The notes under the pieces were generated by a model. The model was not told the origin of the DNA, made no database searches, and saw only the letters and a program-made list of their open reading frames with translations. Shown here piece after piece: positions 54,553 to 64,000 of a stretch of 64,000 nt of DNA. The DNA lies in contig NZ_CP113948.1 in NCBI RefSeq assembly GCF_026810365.1, forward strand, positions 3,875,501 through 3,939,500. Reading direction: 5' to 3'. Position numbers and translations under genes: made by a program. The stretch is from Flavobacterium praedii (lineage in GTDB: Bacteria; Bacteroidota; Bacteroidia; Flavobacteriales; Flavobacteriaceae). Each line of letters begins with the position of its first letter. Positions within the stretch are counted from its first letter, which is position 1.

Positions 54553-54735
54553 ATGGCTAAATTATTAGTAAAACAAGTTAGAAGCAAAATTAACTGTCCT
54601 CTTACTCAAAAAAGAGGTTTGGAAGCTTTAGGTCTACGTAAAATGGGACAAGTTGTAGAGCATGATTCAAATCCTACAATCCTTGGGATGATAAATAAAG
54701 TTAAACACTTAGTTTCTGTTGAAGAAGCTAAATAA
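54553..54735 (+). CDS. rpmD: ribosomal protein L30
   Basis: This small 50S protein has 60 residues: [40 protein letters not shown] and [20 protein letters not shown], the complete bacterial L30 fold. It lies between rpsE and rplO with 12- and 11-base gaps. Confidence 0.98.
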   Translation: MAKLLVKQVRSKINCPLTQKRGLEALGLRKMGQVVEHDSNPTILGMINKVKHLVSVEEAK

Positions 54736-54746
54736 CAAATACTGTT

Positions 54747-55199
54747 ATGAATTTAAGTAACTTACAACCTGCTGAGGGTTCTACACACAATCAAAATAAA
54801 AGATTAGGTAGAGGTGAAGGTTCTGGTAAAGGTGGTACTTCTGCAAGAGGTCACAAAGGAGCAAAATCTCGTTCTGGTTATTCTAAAAAGATTGGTTTTG
54901 AAGGTGGTCAAATGCCACTTCAAAGACGTGTACCTAAGTTTGGTTTCACTAACATCAATCGTAAAGAATACGAAGGTGTTAATCTTGATACTCTTCAATT
55001 ATTAGTTGATAATGGAGTAATTACAGATACTGTTGATATGACAGTTTATGTAGCTAATCGTCTTGCTACCAAAAATGAAATCGTTAAGATTTTAGGTAGA
55101 GGAGAATTGACAGCAAAATTAAAAGTAACTGCTCACAAATTTACTGCTACTGCAAAAGCTGCTATTGAAGCTGCTGGTGGAGAAGCTGTAATCATGTAA
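54747..55199 (+). CDS. rplO: ribosomal protein L15
   Basis: L15 is a late-binding 50S protein with a long glycine-rich N-terminal extension. The 150-residue protein has NQNKRLGRGEGSGKGGTSAR, then GYSKKIGFEGGQMPLQRRVP and KFGFTNINRKEYEGVNLD. It ends with KAAIEAAGGEAVIM. secY follows after 13 bases. Confidence 0.98.
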   Translation: MNLSNLQPAEGSTHNQNKRLGRGEGSGKGGTSARGHKGAKSRSGYSKKIGFEGGQMPLQRRVPKFGFTNINRKEYEGVNLDTLQLLVDNGVITDTVDMTVYVANRLATKNEIVKILGRGELTAKLKVTAHKFTATAKAAIEAAGGEAVIM

Positions 55200-55212
55200 T
55201 TTTTCAATTAAG

Positions 55213-56559
55213 ATGAAGAAATTTATTGAATCAATAAGTAATGTTTGGAAAATAGAAGAACTAAAAAATAGAATTCTTATTACTTTAGGTCTACTTCTTG
55301 TTTATCGTTTTGGTGCCCATGTTACACTTCCTGGAATTGACGCAACTCAATTGACTGGATTAGCTGGACAGACAAAAAATGGATTAGGATCTATTCTAGA
55401 CATGTTTACCGGAGGTGCATTTTCTAAAGCTTCAGTTTTTGCTTTGGGTATTATGCCTTATATTTCTGCATCTATTGTTGTGCAACTTATGGGAATTGCT
55501 ATTCCTTATTTGCAAAAACTTCAAAGCGATGGAGAGAGTGGTAGAAAAAAAATCAATCAAATTACCCGTTGGTTAACTATTGTTATTACTTTAGTACAAG
55601 GACCAACTTATATCTACAATCTTTATAGAACTTTACCTAGTTCAGCATTTTTATTAGGGTTTAATTCTTTTGAATTTTTGTTTTCTTCAGTTGTTATTCT
55701 AGTTACTGGTACAATTTTTGCCATGTGGTTAGGAGAAAAAATTACTGATAAGGGAATTGGAAATGGTATCTCCCTTTTAATTATGGTTGGTATTTTAGCT
55801 AGATTGCCACAAGCTTTTATGCAAGAGTTTACAACAAGAGTTACTAATAACAACGGAGGGCCAATGTTATTGGTTATCGAAATTATTATTTGGTTACTTG
55901 TTATTATTTCTTGTGTGTTATTAGTAATGGCAATAAGAAAGATCCCAGTACAGTATGCGCGTCGTACAACATCTGGTGATTTTGAGCAAGATATGATGGG
56001 TGGTAACAGACAATGGATACCATTAAAGCTTAATGCATCTGGTGTAATGCCAATTATATTTGCACAAGCTATTATGTTTATACCTGCAGCTGTTGCTGGT
56101 TTGTCTAAATCAGATGCATCTCAAACTATTGTTGGTGCTTTTAGTAATATGTTTGGATTTTGGTATAATTTAGTTTTTGCGACTTTAATTGTTGTTTTTA
56201 CTTTCTTTTATACTGCAATTACAGTACCTACTAACAAAATGTCTGATGATTTAAAGAGAAGCGGTGGTTTTATTCCTGGTGTTAGACCTGGGGCTGAAAC
56301 TTCTGATTATCTTGATAAAGTGATGTCTTTGATAACTTTTCCAGGATCTTTATTTCTTGCTTTGATAGCTGTGTTCCCAGCAATTGTTGTAAGTCTTATG
56401 GATGTTCAACAATCTTGGGCTATGTTTTTTGGAGGGACTTCATTGATAATTATGGTTGGAGTTGCAATTGATACAATTCAACAAATCAATTCATACTTGT
56501 TGAATAAACATTATGATGGTTTGATGAAAAGTGGTAAAAATAGAAAAGCAGTAGCTTAA
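55213..56559 (+). CDS. secY: protein translocase subunit SecY
   Basis: SecY is the channel of the Sec translocon. The 448-residue inner-membrane protein has about ten hydrophobic helices. Landmarks are MPYISASIVVQLMGIAIPYL (the helix 2 region), WLGEKITDKGIGNGISLLIM (helix 4-5), and cytoplasmic loop RGARPGAETSDYLDKV-like GVRPGAETSDYLDKVMSL. Ten helices and both signatures are complete. Unlike in many bacteria, no adk or map gene separates it from infA. Confidence 0.97.
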   Translation: MKKFIESISNVWKIEELKNRILITLGLLLVYRFGAHVTLPGIDATQLTGLAGQTKNGLGSILDMFTGGAFSKASVFALGIMPYISASIVVQLMGIAIPYLQKLQSDGESGRKKINQITRWLTIVITLVQGPTYIYNLYRTLPSSAFLLGFNSFEFLFSSVVILVTGTIFAMWLGEKITDKGIGNGISLLIMVGILARLPQAFMQEFTTRVTNNNGGPMLLVIEIIIWLLVIISCVLLVMAIRKIPVQYARRTTSGDFEQDMMGGNRQWIPLKLNASGVMPIIFAQAIMFIPAAVAGLSKSDASQTIVGAFSNMFGFWYNLVFATLIVVFTFFYTAITVPTNKMSDDLKRSGGFIPGVRPGAETSDYLDKVMSLITFPGSLFLALIAVFPAIVVSLMDVQQSWAMFFGGTSLIIMVGVAIDTIQQINSYLLNKHYDGLMKSGKNRKAVA

Positions 56560-56562
56560 CTT

Positions 56563-56778
56563 ATGGCAAAACAATCAGCAATAGAACAAGACGGATCTAT
56601 CATCGAAGCATTATCAAATGCGATGTTCCGTGTAGAGTTAGAAAATGGACATATTGTAATTGCTCATATTTCTGGAAAAATGCGAATGCATTATATCAAG
56701 TTATTACCTGGTGATAAAGTGAAACTAGAAATGAGTCCTTATGATTTGTCAAAAGCAAGAATTACTTATAGATATTAA
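56563..56778 (+). CDS. infA: translation initiation factor IF-1
   Basis: IF-1 is an OB-fold protein that blocks the A-site during initiation. The 71-residue [20 protein letters not shown] with [20 protein letters not shown] and [20 protein letters not shown] is canonical. It lies three bases after secY and 12 before rpmJ, the normal order. Confidence 0.98.
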   Translation: MAKQSAIEQDGSIIEALSNAMFRVELENGHIVIAHISGKMRMHYIKLLPGDKVKLEMSPYDLSKARITYRY

Positions 56779-56790
56779 AGGATATTCACT

Positions 56791-56907
56791 ATGAAAGTTA
56801 GAGCATCAGTAAAAAAGAGAAGTCCCGAGTGCAAAATTGTACGTAGAAAAGGGAGATTGTACGTAATAAACAAAAAGAATCCTAGATTTAAACAAAGACA
56901 AGGATAA
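56791..56907 (+). CDS. rpmJ: ribosomal protein L36, zinc-independent form
   Basis: This 38-residue protein is too short for most ORF filters: [20 protein letters not shown] followed by [18 protein letters not shown]. The usual zinc ribbon (C-x2-C, C, H) is reduced to a single Cys (SPECK), so it is the C-minus type. Together with the zinc-free S14 this suggests a ribosome set that spares zinc. It is the last gene before rpsM, with a two-base gap. Confidence 0.97.
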   Translation: MKVRASVKKRSPECKIVRRKGRLYVINKKNPRFKQRQG

Positions 56908-56909
56908 TT

Positions 56910-57284
56910 ATGGCAAGAATAGCAGGGGTAGATATCCCAAAAAATAAGAGAGGTGTTATAGCACTTACCTACATCTTTGGATTAGGAAAAAGTAGAGCTA
57001 TTGAGATTTTAGAAAAAGCTCAAGTTAGCCAAGACAAAAAAGTTCAAGATTGGAATGATGACGAAATCGGAGCAATTCGTGAAGCGGTATCAACTTTCAA
57101 AATTGAAGGAGAATTACGTTCAGAAGTTTCTTTAAACATCAAACGTTTAATGGATATTGGTTGTTATAGAGGTATCCGTCATAGATCTGGTCTACCATTA
57201 AGAGGACAAAGAACTAAAAACAACTCTAGAACAAGAAAAGGTAAAAGAAAAACTGTTGCGAACAAGAAAAAAGCAACTAAATAA
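56910..57284 (+). CDS. rpsM: ribosomal protein S13
   Basis: S13 makes intersubunit bridges and touches P-site tRNA with its tail. The 124-residue protein has [34 protein letters not shown] and the C-terminal [20 protein letters not shown] with a Lys-rich tail. It is complete; rpsK follows after eight bases. Confidence 0.98.
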   Translation: MARIAGVDIPKNKRGVIALTYIFGLGKSRAIEILEKAQVSQDKKVQDWNDDEIGAIREAVSTFKIEGELRSEVSLNIKRLMDIGCYRGIRHRSGLPLRGQRTKNNSRTRKGKRKTVANKKKATK

Positions 57285-57292
57285 TAAGTAAT

Positions 57293-57676
57293 ATGGCTAA
57301 AGCAACTGCAAAAAAACGTAAAGTTATCGTTGAATCAACGGGAGAAGCTCATATTTCTGCTACCTTCAATAACATCATTATTTCTTTGACAAACAAAAAA
57401 GGTGAAGTTATTTCTTGGTCTTCAGCTGGTAAAATGGGTTTTAGAGGTTCTAAAAAGAATACTCCATACGCAGCTCAAATGGCAGCAGAAGATTGTAGTA
57501 AAGTAGCTCTTGAGGCTGGACTTAAAAAAGTAAAAGTATATGTAAAAGGACCAGGAAATGGACGTGAGTCTGCAATCCGTTCTTTGCATAATGGTGGGAT
57601 TGAAGTGACTGAGATTATCGATGTTACTCCTATGCCGCATAATGGTTGTCGTCCTCCAAAAAGACGTAGAGTTTAA
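57293..57676 (+). CDS. rpsK: ribosomal protein S11
   Basis: S11 is on the 30S platform near the mRNA exit. The 127-residue protein has [40 protein letters not shown] and the invariant C-terminal [18 protein letters not shown]. The 92-base gap after it holds a structured element before rpsD. Confidence 0.98.
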   Translation: MAKATAKKRKVIVESTGEAHISATFNNIIISLTNKKGEVISWSSAGKMGFRGSKKNTPYAAQMAAEDCSKVALEAGLKKVKVYVKGPGNGRESAIRSLHNGGIEVTEIIDVTPMPHNGCRPPKRRRV

Positions 57677-57703
57677 TACTCAAATTTAATAATAGTATAA
57701 CCT

Positions 57704-57755
57704 AGATTGAAAATAGATTATCGAAGGATAAGACCTGAATTCATAATCTCAATCT
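57704..57755 (+). promoter_or_regulatory. nested stem-loop in the rpsK-rpsD spacer, candidate S4-type leader
   Basis: AGATTG (57704-57709) pairs with CAATCT (57750-57755). Inside it GATTAT (57716-57721) pairs with ATAATC (57743-57748). The apical loop CGAAGGATAAGACCTGAATT contains AGG/CCT, which could pair further. The structure ends just before the rpsD start. S4 is a known autogenous repressor in other bacteria; that this is its site is inference. Confidence 0.6.
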
Positions 57756-57768
57756 TAAACAATTTAAA

Positions 57769-58374
57769 ATGGCAAGATATACTGGTCCTAGTACAAGAAT
57801 CGCTCGTAAATTTGGCGAAGCGATTTTCGGAGACGATAAAGCTTTCGAAAAAAGAAATTATCCACCTGGTCAACACGGGATGGCTAAAAAAAGAGGAAAA
57901 AAATCTGAATATGCTGTTCAATTAATGGAAAAGCAAAAAGCTAAATATTCTTATGGAATTTTAGAAAAACAATTCAGAAATTTATTCGAAAAAGCATCAG
58001 CTACAAAAGGTGTAACTGGTGAAGTTTTGTTACAATTGTGTGAAGCAAGATTAGACAATGTGGTTTTTAGAATGGGAATTGCTCCAACTAGAAGAGGTGC
58101 TCGTCAAATCGTTTCTCACCGTCACATTACTGTAAACGGAGAAAATGTAAATATTCCTTCTTATCACTTGAAACCAGGTGATGTAGTAGGTGTTCGTGAA
58201 AAATCTAAATCTATAGAGGCTATCGAACGTTCTTTATCAAATTCTAGTCATGTTTATGAGTGGATTACTTGGAATAATGAAACTAAATCAGGTACTTTTG
58301 TAACTGTTCCTGCAAGACTTCAAATTCCAGAAAACATCAAAGAACAATTAATCGTAGAGTTGTACAACAAATAA
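57769..58374 (+). CDS. rpsD: ribosomal protein S4
   Basis: S4 is a primary 16S-binding protein and often a repressor of the alpha operon. The 201-residue protein begins [20 protein letters not shown], with [20 protein letters not shown]. The S4 RNA-binding domain [20 protein letters not shown] with [20 protein letters not shown] is complete. The spacer upstream has a nested hairpin that could be its binding site. Confidence 0.98.
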   Translation: MARYTGPSTRIARKFGEAIFGDDKAFEKRNYPPGQHGMAKKRGKKSEYAVQLMEKQKAKYSYGILEKQFRNLFEKASATKGVTGEVLLQLCEARLDNVVFRMGIAPTRRGARQIVSHRHITVNGENVNIPSYHLKPGDVVGVREKSKSIEAIERSLSNSSHVYEWITWNNETKSGTFVTVPARLQIPENIKEQLIVELYNK

Positions 58375-58395
58375 TAATTGACTTAGTCGAAATTT

Positions 58396-59388
58396 ATGGC
58401 AATATTTAATTTTCAGAAGCCCGATAAAGTTATCATGATCGATTCAACCGATTTTGAAGGTAAGTTTGAATTCAGACCTTTAGAACCAGGTTACGGATTG
58501 ACCGTTGGTAATGCACTTAGAAGAGTTTTGCTTTCAGCATTAGAAGGTTATGCAATTACATCTGTTCGTATAGAAGGTGTAGATCATGAGTTTTCTACTA
58601 TTTCAGGAGTTGTTGAAGACGTTACCGAAATTATCCTTAATCTTAAACAAGTGCGTTTCAAACGTCAAATTGAAGATATCGATAATGAAGCAGTTACAAT
58701 ATCTGTTTCCGGTAAAGATCAATTAACAGCTGGTGATTTTCAAAAATTTATTTCCGGTTTCCAAGTTTTGAATCCAGAACTTGTTATCTGTAATTTAGAT
58801 AGTAAAATTAAACTGAATTTCGATTTAACAATCGAAAAAGGTAGAGGATATGTTCCTGCTGAAGAGAACAAAAAACAGAATGCTGCAATAGGAACTATTT
58901 TTACTGACTCAATTTTTACTCCTGTGAAAAATGTGAAGTATGCAATTGAAAACTTCCGTGTAGAGCAAAAAACAGATTATGAAAAATTGGTTTTTGAAAT
59001 AAAAACTGATGGTTCAATTAATCCAAAGGATGCTCTTACTGAAGCTGCAAAAGTTTTAATTCATCATTTCATGTTGTTTTCTGATGAAAGAATTACACTA
59101 GAGGCTGACGAAATTGCACAAACAGAATCTTATGACGAAGAGTCATTGCATATGAGACAACTGCTTAAAACTAAGCTTGTTGATATGGATCTTTCTGTTA
59201 GAGCATTAAATTGTTTGAAAGCGGCTGAAGTTGATACACTTGGTGATTTAGTATCGTTCAATAAAAATGACCTAATGAAATTTCGTAATTTCGGAAAAAA
59301 ATCTTTAACGGAGCTAGATGAATTAGTTGCGATTAAGAATTTGACCTTCGGAATGGATTTAGCAAAATACAAACTAGATAAAGAATAA
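58396..59388 (+). CDS. rpoA: RNA polymerase alpha subunit
   Basis: The 330-residue protein has the dimerising N-terminal domain ([40 protein letters not shown]) to about residue 235. After the linker, the C-terminal domain ([38 protein letters not shown]) binds DNA and activators. It is complete. A 36-base spacer with a G/C hairpin separates it from rplQ. Confidence 0.98.
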   Translation: MAIFNFQKPDKVIMIDSTDFEGKFEFRPLEPGYGLTVGNALRRVLLSALEGYAITSVRIEGVDHEFSTISGVVEDVTEIILNLKQVRFKRQIEDIDNEAVTISVSGKDQLTAGDFQKFISGFQVLNPELVICNLDSKIKLNFDLTIEKGRGYVPAEENKKQNAAIGTIFTDSIFTPVKNVKYAIENFRVEQKTDYEKLVFEIKTDGSINPKDALTEAAKVLIHHFMLFSDERITLEADEIAQTESYDEESLHMRQLLKTKLVDMDLSVRALNCLKAAEVDTLGDLVSFNKNDLMKFRNFGKKSLTELDELVAIKNLTFGMDLAKYKLDKE

Positions 59389-59391
59389 TCT

Positions 59392-59411
59392 AATCCCGCT
59401 TGCGGGGTTAA
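59392..59411 (+). other. G/C-rich hairpin between rpoA and rplQ
   Basis: TAATCCCGC and GCGGGGTTA form a nine-base stem with one wobble around a two-base loop. There is no T-run, so it is not a typical terminator; an mRNA processing or stability element is possible. Confidence 0.55.
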
Positions 59412-59424
59412 ATTTCATAAAGCA

Positions 59425-59910
59425 ATGAGACACGGAAAAAAATTCAATCACTTAAGCAGACAGACAGCTCATAGAAGTTCTATGTTAGCTAATATGGCTT
59501 GTTCTCTTATTGAGCACAAACGTATTAATACTACTGTTGCTAAAGCTAAAGCGCTTAAACAATTTGTTGAGCCGCTTATAACAAAATCAAAATCAGATAC
59601 TACTCACAATCGTCGTATCGTTTTTGCTTACTTACGTAGTAAATATGCAGTAACTGACTTGTTCAGAGATGTAGCAGCTAAAGTAGGTGACCGCCCAGGA
59701 GGATACACTCGTATCATTAAAGTTGGAAATCGTTTAGGAGATAATGCTGATATGGCAATGATCGAATTAGTTGATTTCAATGAACTTTATAATGGAGGTA
59801 AAAAAGAAGTTAAAAAAGCAAAAAGCCGTCGTGGTGGAAAAGCTAAAAAAGCAGATGAGGCTACTGAGGCTCCTGCTGCTGAGGCTGAATCAACTGATAC
59901 TGCTGAATAA
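59425..59910 (+). CDS. rplQ: ribosomal protein L17 with long C-terminal tail
   Basis: L17 is at the tunnel exit. The 161-residue protein has [40 protein letters not shown] and the C-terminal core [24 protein letters not shown] [20 protein letters not shown]. The core ends at about residue 120. A 40-residue Lys/Ala/Glu-rich tail ([20 protein letters not shown]) follows, as is common in Bacteroidota. It is the last gene of the superoperon and is followed by a strong terminator. Confidence 0.98.
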   Translation: MRHGKKFNHLSRQTAHRSSMLANMACSLIEHKRINTTVAKAKALKQFVEPLITKSKSDTTHNRRIVFAYLRSKYAVTDLFRDVAAKVGDRPGGYTRIIKVGNRLGDNADMAMIELVDFNELYNGGKKEVKKAKSRRGGKAKKADEATEAPAAEAESTDTAE

Positions 59911-59938
59911 TTATGAGAATAATTATTTGATAATAATT

Positions 59939-59974
59939 AAGGATAAACTATTTATAGTTTATCCTTTTTTTTTG
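59939..59974 (+). terminator. terminator of the ribosomal superoperon
   Basis: AAGGATAAACTA (59939-59950) pairs over 12 bp with TAGTTTATCCTT (59955-59966) and is followed by a long T-run. It closes the transcript that starts at rpsL or rplC. Confidence 0.93.
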
Positions 59975-60118
59975 ATTTTATTTTTAGTTAAAATTGTAGA
60001 TTCTCTTTTTTTTTGTTTTACTGTTTAAAATGGTTTTTTCTTTTTTTAAACATTTTATTAATTTTTTGTTAAGCTACTCTGTAGAGTATTAATTTGTATT
60101 AATTATTACTAAAAAACG

Positions 60119-60149
60119 TTGCATCCACTGTTTTAAACAATTAAATTTG
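60119..60149 (+). promoter_or_regulatory. carA promoter
   Basis: TTG (60119-60121), 20 bases, then TAAATTTG (60142-60149) is a good promoter match 19 bases before the carA ATG. No PyrR or arginine-repressor box was recognised. Confidence 0.75.
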
Positions 60150-60168
60150 CACAATATTTAAAATACAC

Positions 60169-61272
60169 ATGAAATATACAACACGAAAACGCGCTATTCT
60201 TCTATTAAGTGACGGAACCATATTCCACGGTAAATCTATCGGAATTAATGGAAAAACATTTGGTGAAGTTTGTTTTAATACTGGTATGACAGGATATCAA
60301 GAGATTTTTACAGATCCTTCTTATTTTGGTCAATTGATGGTAGCTACAAATGCCCATATAGGAAATTATGGTGTTAATGATAAGGAAGTTGAATCTAGTA
60401 GTATAAAAATTGCTGGTTTAGTTTGTAAAAATTTTAGTTTTAGTTATTCTAGGGTAGATTCCTCAGGAAGTTTAGAAGATTATTTTATAAAACAAAATTT
60501 AATTTGCATTTCAGATGTTGATACACGAGCATTAGTTAGTTACATTCGTGAGCATGGAGCTATGAATGCTGTTATCTGTACTGATGAGACGCCTGTTAAT
60601 GAGTTGAAAGAGTTGTTATCTAAAGTGCCAGATATGAAGGGTTTGGAGTTGGCATCAAAGGTGTCTACATTAGAGCCTTATTATTATGGTGATGAAAAAT
60701 CTACCTATAAAATTGCAGCTTTAGATTTAGGAATTAAAGAGAATATACTTCGTAATTTTGCTAAAAGAGATTGTTACATTAAAGTTTTCCCTTACAATTC
60801 TTCTTATCGAGAATTAGCAGCTTTTAATCCAGATGGTTTTTTCTTGTCTAACGGGCCTGGTGATCCTGATCCTTTGGATAGTGCAATACAGGTAGCAAAG
60901 GAAATTCTTCAAAATAATAAGCCATTATTTGGTATTTGTTTAGGGCATCAAGTAATAGCTTTAGCTAATGGAGTTTCTACATTCAAAATGTTTAACGGTC
61001 ATAGAGGAATAAATCATCCTGTACAGAATATTATTACAGGAAAAGGAGAGATTACTTCTCAAAATCATGGTTTTGCAGTAAATAAAGAAGAGTTAATTAA
61101 TCATCCAGATTTAGAAATAACACATTTACATTTAAATGATGGAACTGTAGCAGGGATGAAAATGAAAAATAAGAATTGTTTTTCAGTGCAATATCACCCA
61201 GAAGCGAGTCCAGGTCCGCACGATTCTTCTTATCTTTTTGATCAGTTTATCGAAAACATGAAAACAGTATAA
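60169..61272 (+). CDS. carA: carbamoyl-phosphate synthase small (glutaminase) subunit
   Basis: CarA supplies ammonia from glutamine to CarB for arginine and pyrimidine synthesis. The 367-residue protein has the N-terminal CPSase domain (NTGMTGYQEIFTDPSYFGQ) and a class I glutamine amidotransferase domain: LSNGPGDPDPLDSA, nucleophile Cys in FGICLGHQVIALANG, and the catalytic His and Glu in VQYHPEASPGPHDSSYLF. The large subunit carB is not next to it. It has its own promoter (60119-60149). Confidence 0.97.
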   Translation: MKYTTRKRAILLLSDGTIFHGKSIGINGKTFGEVCFNTGMTGYQEIFTDPSYFGQLMVATNAHIGNYGVNDKEVESSSIKIAGLVCKNFSFSYSRVDSSGSLEDYFIKQNLICISDVDTRALVSYIREHGAMNAVICTDETPVNELKELLSKVPDMKGLELASKVSTLEPYYYGDEKSTYKIAALDLGIKENILRNFAKRDCYIKVFPYNSSYRELAAFNPDGFFLSNGPGDPDPLDSAIQVAKEILQNNKPLFGICLGHQVIALANGVSTFKMFNGHRGINHPVQNIITGKGEITSQNHGFAVNKEELINHPDLEITHLHLNDGTVAGMKMKNKNCFSVQYHPEASPGPHDSSYLFDQFIENMKTV

Positions 61273-61345
61273 GACTAAAACGTTATCGTTAATAAAAAAA
61301 TATATATTAACGTTTTCAGAATAAAGACTTGTGAATTATTTTGCT

Positions 61346-61353
61346 TAATTTTG
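61346..61353 (+). promoter_or_regulatory. -7 box before eno
   Basis: TAATTTTG matches TAnnTTTG, 37 bases before the eno ATG. The nearest TTG is only 14 bases away (61329-61331), shorter than usual. Confidence 0.55.
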
Positions 61354-61378
61354 AGTAAAATACAAATTAATAACATAA

Positions 61379-62683
<1,305 letters not shown>

Positions 62684-62705
62684 TTTTAATAGTTTTATAA
62701 TAATT

Positions 62706-62739
62706 AAGCCATTCGTCTTTGATGAATGGCTTTTTTTTT
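62706..62739 (+). terminator. terminator after eno
   Basis: AAGCCATTC (62706-62714) pairs with GAATGGCTT (62724-62732) around GTCTTTGAT, followed by a T-run. Confidence 0.9.
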
Positions 62740-62791
62740 AATATTTAACAAATTCGATGATCAATTAGTTTTTAAATTAATGGGAATTCCT

Positions 62792-62799
62792 TAGATTTG
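62792..62799 (+). promoter_or_regulatory. -7 box before gltA
   Basis: TAGATTTG matches TAnnTTTG, 36 bases before the gltA ATG. No clear -33 TTG is present. Confidence 0.5.
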
Positions 62800-62835
62800 A
62801 TAAATTATAAATTAAATTTTATTTCATTAAAAAAT

Positions 62836-64000
62836 ATGTCAAAAATAGCAATATTAGAAATAGATGGTAATAAGTTTGAGCTTCCAGTAATAATTGGAAG
62901 TGAAAATGAAGCTGCCGTTGATATTAGTAAATTACGGGATATGTCTGGTGTGATTACTCTTGATCCTGGTTATAAGAATTCTGGTGCATGTAAAAGTGAA
63001 ATTACCTTTTTGGATGGAGAACTTGGGATTTTACGTTACAGAGGGTATTCAATTGAGGAATTAGCCGAAAAATCACATTTTTTAGAAGTTTCTTATTTAA
63101 TTATTTTTGGAGAATTACCTTCTGCTGAACGATTGGAACAGTTTGAAAATGATATTAGAAAATTCACATTGGTTAGTGAAGAGATGAAGATTATTTTAGA
63201 CGGTTTTCCAAGAACTGCTCACCCAATGGGAGTTTTGTCTGCTTTGACTAGTGCATTGACAGCTTTTAATCCTAAATCTGTAGATGCAGATAATGCAAAA
63301 GACATGTATGATGCAGTTTGTAAAACGATTGCCAAATTCTTAGTTATTGCTACTTGGACATATAGAAAAAGCATGGGGTATCCATTGAATTATTATGATA
63401 ATACAATAGGATATGTTGAAAACTTTATGAATTTAATGTTTAAATTGCCTACGGGGCCTTACACGGCAAATCCTGTTGTTATTGATGCATTAGATAAATT
63501 ATTTATTCTTCATGCTGATCATGAACAAAACTGTTCGACTTCGACGGTAAGGATGGTAGGTTCTTCACACGCTGGACTTTTTGCTTCTATTTCTGCTGGA
63601 GTATCTGCATTATGGGGACCACTTCATGGTGGTGCAAATCAAGCTGTACTTGAGATGTTGGAAGAAATTCATGCTAATGGAGGAGATGCTGATAAGTATT
63701 TGGCAAAAGCAAAAGATAAAAATGATCCTTTTAGATTGATGGGATTTGGTCATAGAGTTTACAAAAACTTTGACCCAAGAGCAAAAATAATCAAAAAAGC
63801 GGCAGATGAAGTGCTTTCAACTTTGGGAGTAAACGATCCTATTTTAGACATTGCAAAAAAATTAGAAGTTGCAGCATTAGAAGATGAGTATTTCAAATCA
63901 AGAAATTTATATCCAAATGTAGATTTTTATTCTGGAATTATTTATAGAGCTTTAGGAATTCCAACAGATATGTTTACTGTATTGTTTGCAATTGGTAGAT
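62836..64000 (+). CDS. gltA: citrate synthase, 3' end beyond the window
   Basis: Citrate synthase starts the TCA cycle. About 388 residues are visible, beginning MSKIAILEIDGNKFELPVII. It has the N-terminal beta-rich domain of hexameric type II enzymes, RYRGYSIEELAEKSHFLEVS, and all three catalytic residues: His in WGPLHGGANQAV, His in GFGHRVYKNFDPRA and Asp in YPNVDFYSGIIYRALGI. Only the last ~40 residues are missing. It is transcribed separately from eno. Confidence 0.97.
   Translation, partial: MSKIAILEIDGNKFELPVIIGSENEAAVDISKLRDMSGVITLDPGYKNSGACKSEITFLDGELGILRYRGYSIEELAEKSHFLEVSYLIIFGELPSAERLEQFENDIRKFTLVSEEMKIILDGFPRTAHPMGVLSALTSALTAFNPKSVDADNAKDMYDAVCKTIAKFLVIATWTYRKSMGYPLNYYDNTIGYVENFMNLMFKLPTGPYTANPVVIDALDKLFILHADHEQNCSTSTVRMVGSSHAGLFASISAGVSALWGPLHGGANQAVLEMLEEIHANGGDADKYLAKAKDKNDPFRLMGFGHRVYKNFDPRAKIIKKAADEVLSTLGVNDPILDIAKKLEVAALEDEYFKSRNLYPNVDFYSGIIYRALGIPTDMFTVLFAIGR

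Noticed and set aside
59392-59411. Third copy of the purK/mpl palindromic repeat
   Set aside because: It is also G/C-rich, but the sequence (CCCGCTTGCGGG) and single-hairpin form differ from the paired CCCCCGAAGGGGG element.

Overview
The window looks like a chromosome segment of a Flavobacterium-like member of the Bacteroidota. The evidence is low G+C content, promoters of the Bacteroidota type (TTG, about 19-20 bases, then TAnnTTTG) instead of classical -35/-10 boxes, weak Shine-Dalgarno signals, SusC/SusD outer-membrane pairs, an S46 dipeptidyl-peptidase, and a fused str-S10-spc-alpha ribosomal block without tuf. I saw no rRNA gene, tRNA gene or CRISPR array.

Region 1-7.9 kb is housekeeping. 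It holds the N-terminal part of an M3 oligopeptidase (minus, cut by the window edge), a possible small RNA, purE-purK (minus), an unrecognised 181-residue protein, then hpt, adk, a CNNM/CorC-type membrane protein and obgE (plus). Region 8-20 kb holds an S46 peptidase, a complete IS982-family insertion sequence with target-site duplication, a glycosyltransferase/phosphoesterase pair, and a 2168-residue alpha-2-macroglobulin-like protein with a carboxypeptidase-regulatory plus TonB-plug module inserted. Region 20-28.8 kb holds a TPR protein, mpl, radC, a Xre/RES toxin-antitoxin pair with clear operator half-sites, a YjjG-type nucleotidase, rarA, a rhomboid protease and an RlmB-type methylase. 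Region 28.8-42.5 kb holds two tandem SusC/SusD loci on the minus strand, separated by a decayed transposase. The second locus has two extra lipoproteins, and an Omp85-type protein lies upstream of it. Region 42.6-59.9 kb is the ribosomal superoperon from rpsL to rplQ, including fusA, secY, infA, rpmJ and rpoA. The window ends with carA, eno and most of gltA.

The least ordinary observations are: (1) paired, inverted G/C-rich palindromes at two loci, where one copy supplies the last codons of purK and one copy encodes part of the N-terminus of Mpl; (2) the macroglobulin/TonB-plug chimera; (3) structured intergenic RNAs inside the ribosomal superoperon, notably a nested hairpin just before rpsD, a terminator-like hairpin between rpsN and rpsH, and a 20-base inverted repeat that brackets the rplC promoter; (4) a set of genes whose -7 box ends four bases before ATG, suggesting leaderless mRNAs. 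No computation or database search was run. Family assignments come from motifs and remembered family features.
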